A stretch of 64,000 bases of DNA from Bacteroidales bacterium (GCA_910575615.1 CAJTEX010000005.1:62001-126000); one strand, 5' to 3'. Shown: positions 28,157 through 38,825, counted from the stretch's first letter. Notes: generated by a model not told the origin, from the sequence alone. Numbers and translations are program-made.

Positions 28157-28960
28157 TTAGGATTGTCTGCATGATTCCTGCCGGCGGAATTCGGCGACGG
28201 TCACGGCTGTGGCGGCGGCCACATTCAATGACTCCACCGTGTCGCACCCTGCAGGATAGGAGGGTATCTTTATCCGATTCGTTATGGCATCGGCGACTTC
28301 GGGCGAGATTCCGTTGCCTTCGTTGCCCATCACCACTACCCCGCCCCGGCTGAGGTCGGCAGCATATATGTTGCCGCCGTCAAGGAATGTGCCGTAGACA
28401 GGAACTCCTTTTGCTGTGATGCCGCGAAGGGCATCCACAAGGTCGCAATAGCAGACATTGACCCGCGCAAGGGCCCCCATCGTGGATTGCAGCACCTTGG
28501 GGTTGAACGCGTCGACAGTCTCCCGTGAGGCGAGTATCGTCTTCACGCCAAACCAGTCGGCGACGCGGATTATGGTGCCAAGATTGCCAGGATCCTGGAT
28601 GCGGTCGAGCGCAATCACAAGCTCGTTTTCCCCGACCTGGGGCACACCGTCGGGACGCACCGGCATCTCGAAGACCGCCAGCACACCCTGGGGGGTGGCC
28701 ATCGACGACATCCTTTCCATCTCGTCATTGCGGGCCACCAGCAACAGACTGTCGGGAGTTTTTCCTCCGAGGAGCATGTCAAGCGCTCCGGAGTGGCTTT
28801 CGAGCCATTCCGACGTGGCCACGATATGGCGCGGGCGGAACGCCGGCAGCAACTCACTGAGGCACCGTATTCCCTCGGCCACAAAAAGCCGCTCTTCACG
28901 GCGGCATCGCGCCGAGGATAGAGAGGCAATCATTTTTCGCTGCGAAGCGGTAATTCTCAT
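28157..28960 (-). CDS. TrmH/SpoU family RNA 2'-O-methyltransferase
   Basis: 267 residues. An N-terminal substrate-binding part (about 1-95) and a knotted SPOUT domain. The three SpoU motifs are visible: DRIQDPGNLGTIIRVADWFG, VVMGNEGNGIS, and IPSYPAGCDTVESLNVAAA. It methylates rRNA or tRNA ribose; the exact site is unknown. A -7 box TATATTTG (28972-28965) ends four bases before the ATG. It heads the operon with radA and is divergent from rnpB. Confidence 0.94.
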   Translation of the reverse strand: MRITASQRKMIASLSSARCRREERLFVAEGIRCLSELLPAFRPRHIVATSEWLESHSGALDMLLGGKTPDSLLLVARNDEMERMSSMATPQGVLAVFEMPVRPDGVPQVGENELVIALDRIQDPGNLGTIIRVADWFGVKTILASRETVDAFNPKVLQSTMGALARVNVCYCDLVDALRGITAKGVPVYGTFLDGGNIYAADLSRGGVVVMGNEGNGISPEVADAITNRIKIPSYPAGCDTVESLNVAAATAVTVAEFRRQESCRQS

Positions 28961-28964
28961 ATTG

Positions 28965-28972
28965 CAAATATA
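28965..28972 (-). promoter_or_regulatory. -7 box TATATTTG for the methyltransferase-radA operon
   Basis: TATATTTG on the minus strand, four bases before the ATG at 28960; the leader would be nearly absent. Confidence 0.5.
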
Positions 28973-29014
28973 GTAAAATTCCGTGACAACGCGCTGTTTT
29001 CCGACAAAAATTCG

Positions 29015-29022
29015 TAAATTTG
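29015..29022 (+). promoter_or_regulatory. -7 box TAAATTTG for rnpB
   Basis: TAAATTTG lies 10 bases before the first base of the P1 helix of rnpB, the expected distance to a transcription start. Confidence 0.6.
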
Positions 29023-29032
29023 CAGAAATTTA

Positions 29033-29469
29033 GAGGCAGCCGGATGGTCCGTCGCCGGCGGGTTACACACATAACGCCGCCTGAGGAAAGTCCGGGCAAC
29101 ACAGAGCGCCATACTTCCTAACGGGAAGCCGCGGGTGACCGTGGAGGAAACGTGACAGAAAACAACCGCCTGACGGCTCTGGCCGCCAGGTAAGGGTGAA
29201 AAGGCGGGGTAAGAGCCCACCGGGCGTCACCGCGAGATGACGCGCCGCACGTCTTATGGGTTGCAAGGTCAAGTAAACCGGCATTCAAGGGTTGCTCGCC
29301 CGTTGCCGGAGGGTAGACTGCTACTGGAGATGTCTCAGACAACTCCGAATAGCCGCGATGGAGACATCAGGCACAGATAAATGACGGACCGGACGCGTCA
29401 GGTCGGAAATCCTCCGGGATTGCCGAAACCCACGATCCGACAAAACCCGGCTTACAGTCCGACTGCCTC
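29033..29469 (+). ncRNA. rnpB: RNase P RNA (class A)
   Basis: The catalytic RNA that trims tRNA 5' leaders. The 5' GAGGCAG pairs with 3' CTGCCTC as helix P1. The hallmark GAGGAAAGTCCGGGC (29092-29106) is present, with ACAGAAAACAACCGCC, AAGGGTGAAAAGGCGGGGT followed by AAGAGCCCACCG, and the 3' universal part GACAAAACCCGGCTTACAG. Several ORFs overlap it and are not genes. Ends are set by P1. A -7 box and a strong terminator flank it. Confidence 0.95.
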
Positions 29470-29480
29470 TTCCCAAAACA

Positions 29481-29524
29481 GGCGGGCGCCATGGTGGAAA
29501 ACCACCGCGGCGCCCGCCTCGTTT
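29481..29524. terminator. Terminator shared by rnpB and mscS-like
   Basis: 10-bp stem GGCGGGCGCC / GGCGCCCGCC with an inner GGTGG/CCACC stem, TCGTTT on the right and TGTTTTGGG on the opposite strand. It lies between the convergent rnpB and the mechanosensitive channel gene. Confidence 0.75.
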
Positions 29525-29544
29525 ATCTCCAAGGCCCGTCACAG

Positions 29545-30729
29545 TCACTTGTCGAGATGCACATCCATCTGCGGGAAGGGGAAGTGGATACCGTGGGCCG
29601 GAAGCTCGTTGTAGAATTTCTCGTTGTAATAATAATAGACATTCCAGTATTCGCCGGTCTTGGTCCATGCCCTAACCTGCAGGTCGACACTCGACTCGCC
29701 GAGGTTGTCGACCACCACCTTCGGGGAATGGTCGGGCTTGGGAATCAACAGCTTCAGCGCCTCTTCCTGGCGGCGTTCGCGCGTCTGCAGGGCCGCCTTG
29801 GCCGCGCGGTGGCGATGGAGTATGCGGTCAAGCCAGCTCCTGTGTTCAGGCTCTGCGGGAAGCTCGCCTGAAACCACCTCATAATCCACATCATCATCCT
29901 GAGACTGCACTGCGACGGTGTCACCGACATCTGTGTGCCGCCCCGACTTCAAGGAGTCTGCGGTCTCCCCCACCACCTCCATGCCGTCGCCGGATGCCGC
30001 CGCTGTCTCCTCGATACGCTCGTCTGCCGCGAACATGTCAAGGATGGCCTTGCGCGCGTCATCGACATTGTCGCCGTAGCTTATGGAGACGGTCCAGGTG
30101 ACGCGCCGGTATGCCTCACGCGACCAGTTGTTGACGCTTCCGGTTGAGAGCCCCCCGTTGGGTATTGAAATCGACTTGTTGTCGTAGGTCGTGATTATGG
30201 TGTGGAAAATCTGAATCTCACGGACAGTGCCGGCATATCCCTGCACCTCTATGTAGTCTCCGATTTTGTATGGTTTAAGCAGCAGAATCAAGACCCCTCC
30301 GGCGAAATTCTGGAGAGTGCCGCTAAGGGCCATACCGACAGCGACACCGGCCGAGGCGAATATCGCGAGGAACGATGTGGTCTCTATCCCCAGAATGCCG
30401 ATTACCGTCACTATGAGAATGAAATACAACACTATGTTGACAAGCGACAAGACGAATGTCGCCAGCGACTTGTCGATCTTGCGCCTGACGAATATGGTGG
30501 ATATGAGCCTGTATATCTTGCGGATAATGAAACGCCCGGCATAGAAGACGGCGATGGCTATCGCCAGGTTGATGGCGAAGTTGACCGCCGACTGGGCGAG
30601 CCTCTCGACAAGGTCGTCAAACGACAGCGTCTTCAGCTCGGCAATCTCATTGGCGGCGTTGACAAGCGTTGAGTCGGCCGGGGCCTCCGGGGCCAGCCCG
30701 GGGATGAAATCGGCCTGTAGTCTGATCAT
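29545..30729 (-). CDS. MscS-type mechanosensitive ion channel
   Basis: 394 residues. After an N-terminal soluble stretch with a SPGLAPEAP-like region there are three membrane segments; the last, SAGVAVGMALSGTLQNFAGGVLILLLKPYKIGD, is the glycine/alanine-rich pore helix and entry to the MscS beta domain. The C-terminal vestibule is expanded by an acidic insertion (about 250-310) between the beta and final alpha/beta parts. It releases solutes on hypo-osmotic shock at the inner membrane. Its stop faces the rnpB terminator. Confidence 0.93.
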   Translation of the reverse strand: MIRLQADFIPGLAPEAPADSTLVNAANEIAELKTLSFDDLVERLAQSAVNFAINLAIAIAVFYAGRFIIRKIYRLISTIFVRRKIDKSLATFVLSLVNIVLYFILIVTVIGILGIETTSFLAIFASAGVAVGMALSGTLQNFAGGVLILLLKPYKIGDYIEVQGYAGTVREIQIFHTIITTYDNKSISIPNGGLSTGSVNNWSREAYRRVTWTVSISYGDNVDDARKAILDMFAADERIEETAAASGDGMEVVGETADSLKSGRHTDVGDTVAVQSQDDDVDYEVVSGELPAEPEHRSWLDRILHRHRAAKAALQTRERRQEEALKLLIPKPDHSPKVVVDNLGESSVDLQVRAWTKTGEYWNVYYYYNEKFYNELPAHGIHFPFPQMDVHLDK

Positions 30730-30792
30730 ATGGAATCGATAGGATTAATCATTGATGGATTTCGCGGTAATCAAACAACCGGGGAGGTGGCG

Positions 30793-32028
30793 TCATTGTT
30801 CGTCGGCGACATCAAACAGGGCCGACGCCACGTCGGTGTACCAGGCGAGCTGGCGGTAGCCGTTGATGTCGGCGTCAGACTCGTCGCGCAGGATGTAAGT
30901 CGACAGTCCGCAATGGTAATCTATCCGTATGGTGTTGAATATCCACGGCGTGCTGGCCTGATAAGTCACACAGCCATCCAGCGCGAGCAACCACTCGGCG
31001 TAAGCCTTGCGCATCTCGCTGCTTGCCGGCGAAGAGGAATACAGGGCCGTGACGTAATGGTCGAAATCAAACATGTAACATGGCACGCCCCCATATTTAG
31101 GACGTTCGTAGGGCTGCCCCGTGTAGCCCGTCGGCAGCTGGGGCCGGAGCGAGTAAATCGCCTTGGTGGCTTCGGCGAGCCGGTCGAGCCCCGAGGCATC
31201 TATCACACTCATGGTTGATGTGCGGTTAACACCCTCCATCGCGTCATACATGGCGAAAGTGGCCTCGGCTGCGCCCTCAAGGTCTGCGTCATAGGCCATA
31301 AGCGATGGAAGCGTATCGTAATAAGGCATTCCGGCGGCAGGCAGCTCCGCGCAACTGCCAACGAATTTCCGGGCCACGCCGCGCAACTCATACAGCGCCT
31401 CTACCGATGCCATATGGCAACAGTCGAAATAGACATAGTCGAATCCCTTGCCGTCAAGGACGCGGGCGAGGGTTGTGACATTCATGTATTTGCCTTTGTC
31501 CTCTCCGACCCACATCGGGGTGGCGCCACCCTGTGGCTCGGCTACTCCGGTCTGCAGCCACCCTGTGGCATGGCTCCACACCACCAGTCCGTAACGTTCG
31601 GCCGGGGCATACGATTTGAAGTCGGCAATGGCCTGTTCCATCCTCTCCGAGCTGACCGACGAGACGGAGTTGTCGTAGCTCTTCAGGATTCTGAGGCCGA
31701 GCGGTGTCACCTCCTTCAGGGCCGGAGACTCCGCGTCGAAGTCGTCATGATAGACCAGCAGGCGGTTGCCGCCGAGACGGCCGGCCTTGGCCGCTTCTAT
31801 CATGTCAGAAAGATTGTCGCGGTCATATCCCCCTTTGCCAAGGGAGTTGTCTGAAAGCAGATAGACAAACACCGCCCTTTTCACCTCAGACGAAGGTTGG
31901 GGAATCACAGGGTCAGACGGCACAAGCTCAGGGCTTTCGCTGTCACAACCTGTCAGCAGAACCGCGCTGACGGCCAGCACCGGGAGAAAAAACAGCCTGC
32001 TTGCGAGATTTACAAGTCGTTTTACCAT
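30793..32028 (-). CDS. Clostripain-type (C11) cysteine peptidase lipoprotein
   Basis: 411 residues. A lipoprotein signal with lipobox LLTGC (about Cys 28) anchors it in an outer leaflet of the envelope. The C11 catalytic pair is visible as His in LVVWSHATGWLQ and Cys in YFDCCHMASVEALYELRG. Such peptidases cleave after Arg or Lys; the target is unknown. It is transcribed leftward, 63 bases before mscS, and preceded by a GC-rich inverted repeat. Confidence 0.93.
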   Translation of the reverse strand: MVKRLVNLASRLFFLPVLAVSAVLLTGCDSESPELVPSDPVIPQPSSEVKRAVFVYLLSDNSLGKGGYDRDNLSDMIEAAKAGRLGGNRLLVYHDDFDAESPALKEVTPLGLRILKSYDNSVSSVSSERMEQAIADFKSYAPAERYGLVVWSHATGWLQTGVAEPQGGATPMWVGEDKGKYMNVTTLARVLDGKGFDYVYFDCCHMASVEALYELRGVARKFVGSCAELPAAGMPYYDTLPSLMAYDADLEGAAEATFAMYDAMEGVNRTSTMSVIDASGLDRLAEATKAIYSLRPQLPTGYTGQPYERPKYGGVPCYMFDFDHYVTALYSSSPASSEMRKAYAEWLLALDGCVTYQASTPWIFNTIRIDYHCGLSTYILRDESDADINGYRQLAWYTDVASALFDVADEQ

Positions 32029-32089
32029 ATAGATTTAACTGGGGATGAGTGAGAGGTTGGATTGGTTGGCATTAATTAGGAAACCGCAG

Positions 32090-32161
32090 GGACGCGCCGG
32101 AGGCGTCCGCGTCGGCCGGAAGATGTCCGGTAGCGAACGCGCCTCGGCGCGTCCCTGCAAT
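32090..32161. repeat. GC-rich inverted repeat (REP-like)
   Basis: GCAGGGACGCGCC on the left pairs with GGCGCGTCCCTGC on the right, with further GAGGCG/CGCCTC pairing, around a loop of about 30 bases that itself contains GGCCGGAAG/ATGTCCGG-like words. It lies 42 bases after the fcl stop and before the clostripain gene. It may end the gmd-fcl transcript or be a dispersed REP-type element. Confidence 0.55.
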
Positions 32162-32203
32162 TCGGGGATAACCCATAATATGGGGTGCGGGGAAGCTGAC
32201 GGG

Positions 32204-33148
32204 TTACCGCTCTGCCCTCATAGGATTATTGAGGAAATCCTCGTAAGAAAGGCGCAGGCCCTCCTCAAGCTCGGTGGAGTAAGACCATCCGAGGGCACGG
32301 CTCTTCGAGACATCGAGGAGCTTGCGGGGAGTGCCGTTGGGGCGGCTGGTGTCCCAGAGAATCTTGCCCTGGTAACCGACAACCTTGGCGACAAGTTCGG
32401 TCAGATCCTTGATTGTCAATTCCTTGCCGGTGCCGGCGTTGACCGTCTCGTTGCCCGAGTAGTTGTTCATCAGGAACACACAGAGGTTGGCCAGGTCGTC
32501 GACATAGAGGAATTCACGCAGCGGACTGCCGTCACCCCAGCATGTCACCTCCTGGAGTCCCTGCTCCTTAGCCTCGTGGAAACGGCGGATAAGTGCGGGC
32601 ACCACATGTGAATGCTCGGGATGGTAATTGTCGTTGGGCCCATAGAGGTTGGTGGGCATCACCGAGATATAGTCGGTGCCATACTGGCGGTTTAGATACT
32701 CGCAGTATTTCAGGCCCGAGATCTTCGCCAGGGCATAAGCCTCATTGGTCTGCTCCAGCTCGGAGGTCAGCAGGCAGCTTTCCTTCATCGGCTGGGGGGC
32801 CAGACGGGGATAGATACAGGATGAGCCGAGGAATTCGAGCTTCTTGCAGCCGTTCTTCCAGGCTGAATGGATGACATTCATCTCCAGTATCATGTTGTCA
32901 TACATGAAATCGGCGAGCGCCGATGAGTTGGCGATGATGCCCCCCACTTTCGCGGCGGCCAGGAAGACATATTCCGGCTTTTCCTCGGCGAAAAAACGCT
33001 CCACTTGGTCCTGACGGCAGAGGTCAAGATCCTTGTGGGTGCGGGTGATGATATTTGTGTAACCCTGCCGCTGGAGTTCGCGGATGATGGCTGAGCCGAC
33101 CATACCGCGGTGGCCTGCGACATAGATCTTAGAATCTTTCTGCATCAT
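32204..33148 (-). CDS. fcl: GDP-L-fucose synthase
   Basis: 314 residues. An NADPH-dependent epimerase-reductase that turns GDP-4-keto-6-deoxymannose into GDP-L-fucose, used for surface glycans. The Rossmann start [14 protein letters not shown], the [10 protein letters not shown] block, and the SDR catalytic Tyr-x-x-x-Lys in [15 protein letters not shown] are intact. It overlaps gmd by 4 bases (33145-33148), so the two are coupled. Confidence 0.97.
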   Translation of the reverse strand: MMQKDSKIYVAGHRGMVGSAIIRELQRQGYTNIITRTHKDLDLCRQDQVERFFAEEKPEYVFLAAAKVGGIIANSSALADFMYDNMILEMNVIHSAWKNGCKKLEFLGSSCIYPRLAPQPMKESCLLTSELEQTNEAYALAKISGLKYCEYLNRQYGTDYISVMPTNLYGPNDNYHPEHSHVVPALIRRFHEAKEQGLQEVTCWGDGSPLREFLYVDDLANLCVFLMNNYSGNETVNAGTGKELTIKDLTELVAKVVGYQGKILWDTSRPNGTPRKLLDVSKSRALGWSYSTELEEGLRLSYEDFLNNPMRAER

Positions 33149-34236
33149 TTCACGATTCCTTTCTCAAGATATTCGGCGAGGTTCATGCGCACCTTCTCGC
33201 CAGCCTCTTCAGCGGCGACCTTGGCCATGTCGGCATCGGTCATGATCTTGACAAGCTGCTCGAAGGATGTCTTGGCGGGATTCCATCCCAGGAGTCCCTT
33301 GGCCTTTGTGGGATCGCCCCAGAGGTTGACCACATCGGTCGGACGGTAGAAGTCGGGCGACACCTCGACCAGCACCTTGCCGGTGGCGATGTCGATACCC
33401 TTCTCATCCAGGCCCTCTCCTTCCCACTTGAGGTTGATGCCTACATTGCGGAAAGCCAGCGTGGCGAAATCGCGCACTGAGTGCTGCTCGCCGGTGGCAA
33501 TCACGAAGTCTTCGGGCTTCTCGTTCTGGAGAATCAGCCACATGCACTCGACATAGTCTTTGGCGTAACCCCAGTCGCGGAGCGACGAAAGGTTGCCGAG
33601 ATAGAGTTTTTCCTGCTTTCCCTGGGCGATACGGGCGGCCGCCAGGGTGATTTTGCGGGTCACGAAGGTCTCGCCACGACGCTCTGACTCGTGGTTGAAC
33701 AGGATGCCGGAGCAGCAGAACATGTCATAAGCCTCGCGGTATTCCTTTATGATCCAGAAGCCGTAGAGCTTTGCCACGGCGTAGGGGCTGTAGGGGTGGA
33801 AGGGGGTGTTTTCGTTCTGCGGCACCTCCTCCACTTTTCCGTAAAGCTCTGAGGTCGAGGCCTGGTAGATGCGGCAGGTCTTCTCCAGACCACACATCCT
33901 GACTGCCTCAAGTATGCGCAGCACACCGATGGCATCCACGTCGGCGGTGAACTCAGGAGAGTCGAAAGACACCTGGACATGGCTCTGGGCGGCCAGGTTG
34001 TAAATTTCAGTGGGCTGCACCTTCTTGACAACCTGCACGACGCTCATGGAGTCGCCCAGGTCGGCATAATGGAGGTGGAAACGTTCGTGCCCCTCAAGGT
34101 GCGCGATTCGTTCACGGTAGTCTACTGACGAACGGCGGATCACTCCGTGTACGTCATAACCCTTGTCGAGAAGGAACTCAGACAAGAAAGAACCGTCTTG
34201 GCCGGTCACGCCGGTAATCAAGGCAATATTCTTCAT
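33145..34236 (-). CDS. gmd: GDP-mannose 4,6-dehydratase
   Basis: 363 residues from the ATG at 34236; the open frame upstream is not conserved-looking. It makes GDP-4-keto-6-deoxymannose for fcl. Seen are the NADP-binding [39 protein letters not shown], the catalytic [11 protein letters not shown], and [18 protein letters not shown]. It forms a two-gene unit with fcl. Confidence 0.97.
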   Translation of the reverse strand: MKNIALITGVTGQDGSFLSEFLLDKGYDVHGVIRRSSVDYRERIAHLEGHERFHLHYADLGDSMSVVQVVKKVQPTEIYNLAAQSHVQVSFDSPEFTADVDAIGVLRILEAVRMCGLEKTCRIYQASTSELYGKVEEVPQNENTPFHPYSPYAVAKLYGFWIIKEYREAYDMFCCSGILFNHESERRGETFVTRKITLAAARIAQGKQEKLYLGNLSSLRDWGYAKDYVECMWLILQNEKPEDFVIATGEQHSVRDFATLAFRNVGINLKWEGEGLDEKGIDIATGKVLVEVSPDFYRPTDVVNLWGDPTKAKGLLGWNPAKTSFEQLVKIMTDADMAKVAAEEAGEKVRMNLAEYLEKGIVK

Positions 34237-34298
34237 CGTTGTGTATGTTTTAGAAAAATTGGGTTTCGGTATGTAAAGTATCAGAGGAAATCGATCTG

Positions 34299-36926
34299 TC
34301 AAAAGTGGGAAAGAAGGCTCTGGCAGGCCACGGCTATGCCGTCGGCATCCTTTCCGCCAGCCTGGGCGAAGCCGGGCTGGCCACCGCCACCACCCTTGAT
34401 GGCCTTGGCTGCCTCGCGCACCATGGCTGAGGCGTTCATTCCGGCCTCCACAAGGTCGTTGGTGAGCATCACAGTCAGCAGGGGCTTGCCTGAGACATCC
34501 ACCGTCGCACCGACAAACGCGGTCTTCTCGGGATTGGCTGCCCTGACCTGGAACGCGACGTTCTTCACCACATCAGGGATGCGGATGCCGGTCATAAGGG
34601 CCACCTTGACCCCGTTTCGGTCTTCGGCCTGCTCCATCACCTGCTTGGCCATCAGGGCAATGCGCTCTTTCATAAACTCCTCGGCCTGCTGACGCAGCTC
34701 TGCGTTCTCTTCAATCGACTTGCGCAGGGCGGCGACCACGTCGGGGGCGTTATGGAGCATCTGGCCAATCTCGCGCAGGGTATGCTGTATCTCGCTGACA
34801 GCATTCTCCACCTTCTCGCCGGTGATGGCTTCTATACGGCGTATGCCGGCCGCGATGCTGCTCTCGGATATGATTTTGATCATACCGATATTGCCGGTGT
34901 TGTCGACATGTGTGCCTCCGCAAAGCTCTACGGAATCGCCATAACGTATCACACGCACCTCATCACCATATTTCTCGCCGAAGAGAGCCATCGCCCCCAT
35001 CTCGCGGGCCTTCTCGATAGGCACATTGCGGTGTTCGTCGCGGGCCATCGCCTTGCGGACATAGCTGTTGGCCAGACGCTCTACCTTCTCCAGTTCCTCG
35101 GGGGTAACTTTCTGGAAGTGGGAGAAGTCGAAACGGAGAAGTTCGGGTGACACAAACGAGCCTTTCTGCTCGACATGTGTGCCGAGCACTTCGCGCAGGG
35201 CCTGATGGAGCAGGTGGGTGGCGGAGTGGTTGGCGGATGTGGCCATGCGGGCGTCAAAGTCGATGCGGGCCTCGAAAACCGCCTCGAGGTTGGAGGGGAG
35301 CTTGTAGGCAAGATGCACACCGATGCCGTTCTCACGCTTGGTGTCGAAAATCTCGATGGTCTCGTCGCCGTCGGAGAGAGTGCCACGGTCGCCGACCTGA
35401 CCACCCATCTCGGCGTAGAAAGGTGTCTGGCTGAGTATTATCTGGTAGAACTCTTTGTTTTTCTGCTTCACCTTGCGGTAACGAAGGATGTGGGCCGGGG
35501 CCGAAGTCTCGTCGTATCCAACAAACTCCTGCTCGCCTTCGCGCAGCACCACCCAGTCGGATGTCTCGACGGCGGCGGCGTTGCGGGCGCGCTGTTTCTG
35601 CTGCTCCATCTCGGCGTCGAATCCGGCCTGGTCGAGAGTCATGCCATTCTCTTTGAGAATCAACTGGGTAAGGTCGAGGGGGAATCCGTAGGTGTCATAC
35701 AGGACGAAAGCCTCCTTGCCGGAGATTTCGGTCTTGCCATCCTTACGGGCTGTGGCGATTGCCTTCTCAAGCATCGCGATGCCGTTGTCGAGGGTGCGGA
35801 GGAAAGAATCCTCCTCCTCCTTGGTCACCTTTATTATGAGGTCGCGCTGCTGGGCGATTTCAGGATAGGCCCCGCCCATCAGCTCGATGAGGGTGTCGAC
35901 CAGGCGATACAGGAATGCCTCCTTCTGGTCGAGGAACGTGTAGGCGTAACGGACGGCCCGGCGCAGGATGCGCCGGATGACATATCCGGCCTTGGCGTTG
36001 GAGGGGAGCTGGCTGTCGGCGATGGAGAACGCGATTGTGCGGATATGGTCGGCAATCACGCGCATCGCGATGTCAACCTTGGGGTCTTCGCCATATTTCT
36101 TTCCGGAGAGCTGGGCGATTTTTGAAATCATCGGGGTGAAGACATCGGTGTCGTAGTTTGAGGTCTTCCCCTGGATGGCCATGCAAAGGCGCTCGAAGCC
36201 CATGCCGGTGTCGATTACCTTGGCGGGGAGCGGCTCAAGCGAATGGTCGGCCTTGCGGTTGAACTGCATGAACACGAGGTTCCAAATTTCAATCACCTGT
36301 GGATGGTCTTTGTTTACCATCTCCGCGCCGCTGACTTTGGCGCGTTCCTCCTCGCTGCGGAGGTCGATATGTATTTCCGAGCAGGGACCGCAGGGACCTG
36401 TCTCTCCCATCTCCCAGAAGTTGTCATGCTTGTTGCCGTTGATGATGTGTGAGACGGGCAGATGCTTCTCCCAGAAAGAGGCAGCCTCGTCATCGCGGCC
36501 GAGGCCTTCAGCCTCCGAGCCTTCAAACACTGTGGCATAGAGACGTTCGGGGTCAAGACCGAGGACATCCACAAGGAATTCCCACGCCCAGTCGATTGCT
36601 TCCTTCTTGAAGTAGTCGCCAAACGACCAGTTGCCGAGCATCTCGAACATGGTGTGGTGATATGTGTCGAGGCCCACCTCCTCAAGGTCGTTGTGTTTTC
36701 CGCTGACACGCAGACACTTCTGGCTGTCGGTGACGCGGGTCCACTTCGGGGCCTTGTTGCCGAGTATGATGTCCTTGAACTGGTTCATGCCGGCGTTGGT
36801 GAACATAAGCGTGGGGTCATCCTTGATCACCATCGGGGCCGAGGGGACAATCTGATGGCCTTTGCTCTGGAAGAACTGCTTGAAAGATTCGCGTATCTCG
36901 TTGGCAGTCTTAACGTTGGAATTCAT
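34299..36926 (-). CDS. alaS: Alanyl-tRNA synthetase
   Basis: 875 residues from the ATG at 36926 (the frame is open for 105 more codons, but these cover the promoter). Class II motifs are in the N-terminal catalytic domain ([36 protein letters not shown]), then the editing domain with zinc-binding [12 protein letters not shown] and [12 protein letters not shown], and the C-Ala oligomerisation domain ending with [14 protein letters not shown]. All domains are complete. A -7 box TAATTTTG is at 36993-36986. Confidence 0.98.
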   Translation of the reverse strand: MNSNVKTANEIRESFKQFFQSKGHQIVPSAPMVIKDDPTLMFTNAGMNQFKDIILGNKAPKWTRVTDSQKCLRVSGKHNDLEEVGLDTYHHTMFEMLGNWSFGDYFKKEAIDWAWEFLVDVLGLDPERLYATVFEGSEAEGLGRDDEAASFWEKHLPVSHIINGNKHDNFWEMGETGPCGPCSEIHIDLRSEEERAKVSGAEMVNKDHPQVIEIWNLVFMQFNRKADHSLEPLPAKVIDTGMGFERLCMAIQGKTSNYDTDVFTPMISKIAQLSGKKYGEDPKVDIAMRVIADHIRTIAFSIADSQLPSNAKAGYVIRRILRRAVRYAYTFLDQKEAFLYRLVDTLIELMGGAYPEIAQQRDLIIKVTKEEEDSFLRTLDNGIAMLEKAIATARKDGKTEISGKEAFVLYDTYGFPLDLTQLILKENGMTLDQAGFDAEMEQQKQRARNAAAVETSDWVVLREGEQEFVGYDETSAPAHILRYRKVKQKNKEFYQIILSQTPFYAEMGGQVGDRGTLSDGDETIEIFDTKRENGIGVHLAYKLPSNLEAVFEARIDFDARMATSANHSATHLLHQALREVLGTHVEQKGSFVSPELLRFDFSHFQKVTPEELEKVERLANSYVRKAMARDEHRNVPIEKAREMGAMALFGEKYGDEVRVIRYGDSVELCGGTHVDNTGNIGMIKIISESSIAAGIRRIEAITGEKVENAVSEIQHTLREIGQMLHNAPDVVAALRKSIEENAELRQQAEEFMKERIALMAKQVMEQAEDRNGVKVALMTGIRIPDVVKNVAFQVRAANPEKTAFVGATVDVSGKPLLTVMLTNDLVEAGMNASAMVREAAKAIKGGGGGQPGFAQAGGKDADGIAVACQSLLSHF

Positions 36927-37215
36927 CTCTATATTGTGGTTTTTGTTTTCGTTGAAAATTCGGTACAATGGGGGAATTACGAGCGCAAAATTACGAATTT
37001 TTCGCCAAATTAGATGCAGCGACAATGTAAAAATTTGGTTAAAGCTGTCCGTTCCTGAAAGAGGTTGACTCGTTTTTGGATGTTTATTGTTTGATGTTTC
37101 CTCTTTGTCTGTGTAGGATTGACTGGTGGGGGGGCTATCCCTGTGCGGAGTTGACTGAGGGCGTAGCCCGAAGGCAACGTAGCCCAGGGATAGGGACAAA
37201 GTTACAAAAAAATTT
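36927..37215. other. Intergenic region with alaS promoter and a hairpin
   Basis: The minus strand carries TAATTTTG (36993-36986) about 60 bases before alaS. On the right side CTATCCCTG (37135-37143) and CAGGGATAG (37185-37193) form a hairpin near the IS3 fragment end, which may be its boundary structure. No gene is seen. Confidence 0.5.
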
Positions 37216-37690
37216 TTAGCCCGTCGCTTTTGCCTTGTCAACTCCTTCCTCAGCGTTGGCCATCATAGCGTCAATGGCCCGCTCGCGGTAACTGATCCAT
37301 TGCCTTTTGAGACGACCGGTTTCGGCGGCAGCTTCGGCCGGAGTCCGCATTTCGAGGCTTAGATGGGGGCGCTCGTGGTTATAGAACATGACTGCTTTCC
37401 GCAGGGCTTCCTTGACTTGGCCTATTTCAGTGAAAACCATATTCTTGAACAACTCATTTTTAAGTGTGTTGTTTATGCGCTCGGCCTCGGCGTTGTCCTT
37501 GGGGTTGCCGCTTTCGGTCATGCTTATCATCACTTTGTTCTTGTGCAGCTCCGTGACATAGTCGGCACATGTATATTGTACGCCTCTGTTGCTGTGATGG
37601 ATTGTCTTTGATAAATCAACCTCGTGTGCGGCAAGAAGCTCCATTGCCTCCGACAAAGCCTCCATAGGGCAAGACACTACCGTAATCCCG
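37216..37690 (-). pseudogene. IS3-family transposase, C-terminal fragment
   Basis: About 155 residues of an IS3-type integrase core (rve) remain: HHSNRGVQYTCADYV, the catalytic-Glu segment NPKDNAEAERINNTLKNEL, and HERPHLSLEMRTPAEAA near the C-terminus. The first part of the DDE domain and the whole OrfA are missing. To the right, the open frame continues only as an antisense copy of a phosphoribosyltransferase gene, so the junction near 37690 marks where the IS was cut. The element cannot move by itself. Confidence 0.88.
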
Positions 37691-38121
37691 CTTTCGGTAT
37701 CATCTCGCTCTGGAAAAAGTCGCTCTATGGCCGGACGCTGGCCGACATCAAGAGCGACCCCGATATGGTCGAGTTTTTCGCTGCCAACGTCGCAAAACTC
37801 GTCGGTCAGATACTCGGCAGCTCGCTCGCTAATGGCGACTGGTGCATCGTTACCTCCCCCAAGCGTCGCCACAAAGAGCGCAACTTCGCCTCGCTCATTT
37901 CCGCCCGGCTCGCTGAATTGCTCGGCATACCTTTCTACGAAGATGTTGCCGAGTGCCACTCGAAACATCGTGTAGGAGCAGTGTTCACCTTTGGCAAACA
38001 ACCGCCCACTGAGCGTAACATAATCGTGTTAGACGATTTTGTTACAACCGGGGCCACGATGTGCTCGATGCGAGAACTCCTTATGCCCCTCGGCAAAAAC
38101 CTCGTTTTTTCACGGGAATAA
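37690..38121 (+). pseudogene. Phosphoribosyltransferase, 5'-truncated
   Basis: About 140 residues of a type I PRTase. The PRPP-binding loop is visible as NIIVLDDFVTTGATMCSM, preceded by DWCIVTSPKRRH and NFASLISARLAELLG. The N-terminal part is lost at the junction with the IS3 fragment. The end may also be damaged: in a run of six T (38105-38110), one extra base would restore eight more codons to a TAG at 38133-38135. I recall such PRTases next to phage or mobile genes in Bacteroidales. Its real start codon is absent, so expression is doubtful. Confidence 0.7.
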
Positions 38122-38131
38122 ACAACAAGGC

Positions 38132-38821
38132 TTAGCCAAATATCGTATTTCTATAGAATAAACTATGAATCTTCCCGATAATTCTTCTTTTCTTTCTTGC
38201 AATTTCTGCGCTTAATATAGAATAATTTTCTGGGGAGATTTCAAACCAATCTGCTCCTTTATACATCACTCCAGTACAATACAACCAATTTCCATAGGTC
38301 ACGCGAGGTGTAAGAAAATATTCTTCTTTCTCCTGTTTGTAGTACGCTAAAAATGTTTTGGCTTTGGATGTGCCGTGCGAAATATCATAATCTATGCCAT
38401 TCGGTTTAACTGTTATTAGAAGAGCATTATACCTGCTATTAAAATATCGCCTATCTTCTGATTTGCCTTCATAGCCTTTCATATTAGTAGCCATTGAATC
38501 TATTTCTTTTTGAAACTCTTCAAATTCCGAATGTATAGCTTCCCATCGTTCCTGGGGTATAACAACTGCTTTTAATATATCAGAGAATTTAAGGCTACTG
38601 GAATTATTTGATATTTCAATTTGTTCGTGTTTCTCAACGGCTATGTCAGAACCGTATAATCTATTACTCTCAGCTATATAACGCAACTTGTATAATATAA
38701 GTTTATCATCCGCGAGATGAAAGATAAAGCATATACCATTTACTGTTTCATTTTTTGCGTATTTCTCAAAAACATGGACATATTCTGAGAAATCAAAATA
38801 TTTAGGTAATTCAGATAACAT
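38132..38821 (-). CDS. Hypothetical protein, A+T-rich orphan
   Basis: 229 residues that I do not recognise. It has no signal peptide, no membrane segment and no catalytic motif that I can name. Base composition is much richer in A+T than the flanking core genes, which suggests recent transfer. It ends convergently with the truncated PRTase. A -7 box TAACTTTG (38833-38826) lies four bases before the ATG, so it is probably expressed from its own promoter. It may be a phage-carried cargo gene. Confidence 0.75.
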   Translation of the reverse strand: MLSELPKYFDFSEYVHVFEKYAKNETVNGICFIFHLADDKLILYKLRYIAESNRLYGSDIAVEKHEQIEISNNSSSLKFSDILKAVVIPQERWEAIHSEFEEFQKEIDSMATNMKGYEGKSEDRRYFNSRYNALLITVKPNGIDYDISHGTSKAKTFLAYYKQEKEEYFLTPRVTYGNWLYCTGVMYKGADWFEISPENYSILSAEIARKKRRIIGKIHSLFYRNTIFG

Positions 38822-38825
38822 AAAG

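Noticed and set aside
29063-29342. Several leftward ORFs over rnpB
   Set aside because: The RNase P RNA signatures explain this sequence.
37690-38001. N-terminal half of the leftward frame that ends in the IS3 fragment
   Set aside because: It is the antisense of the PRTase gene and shows no transposase features.
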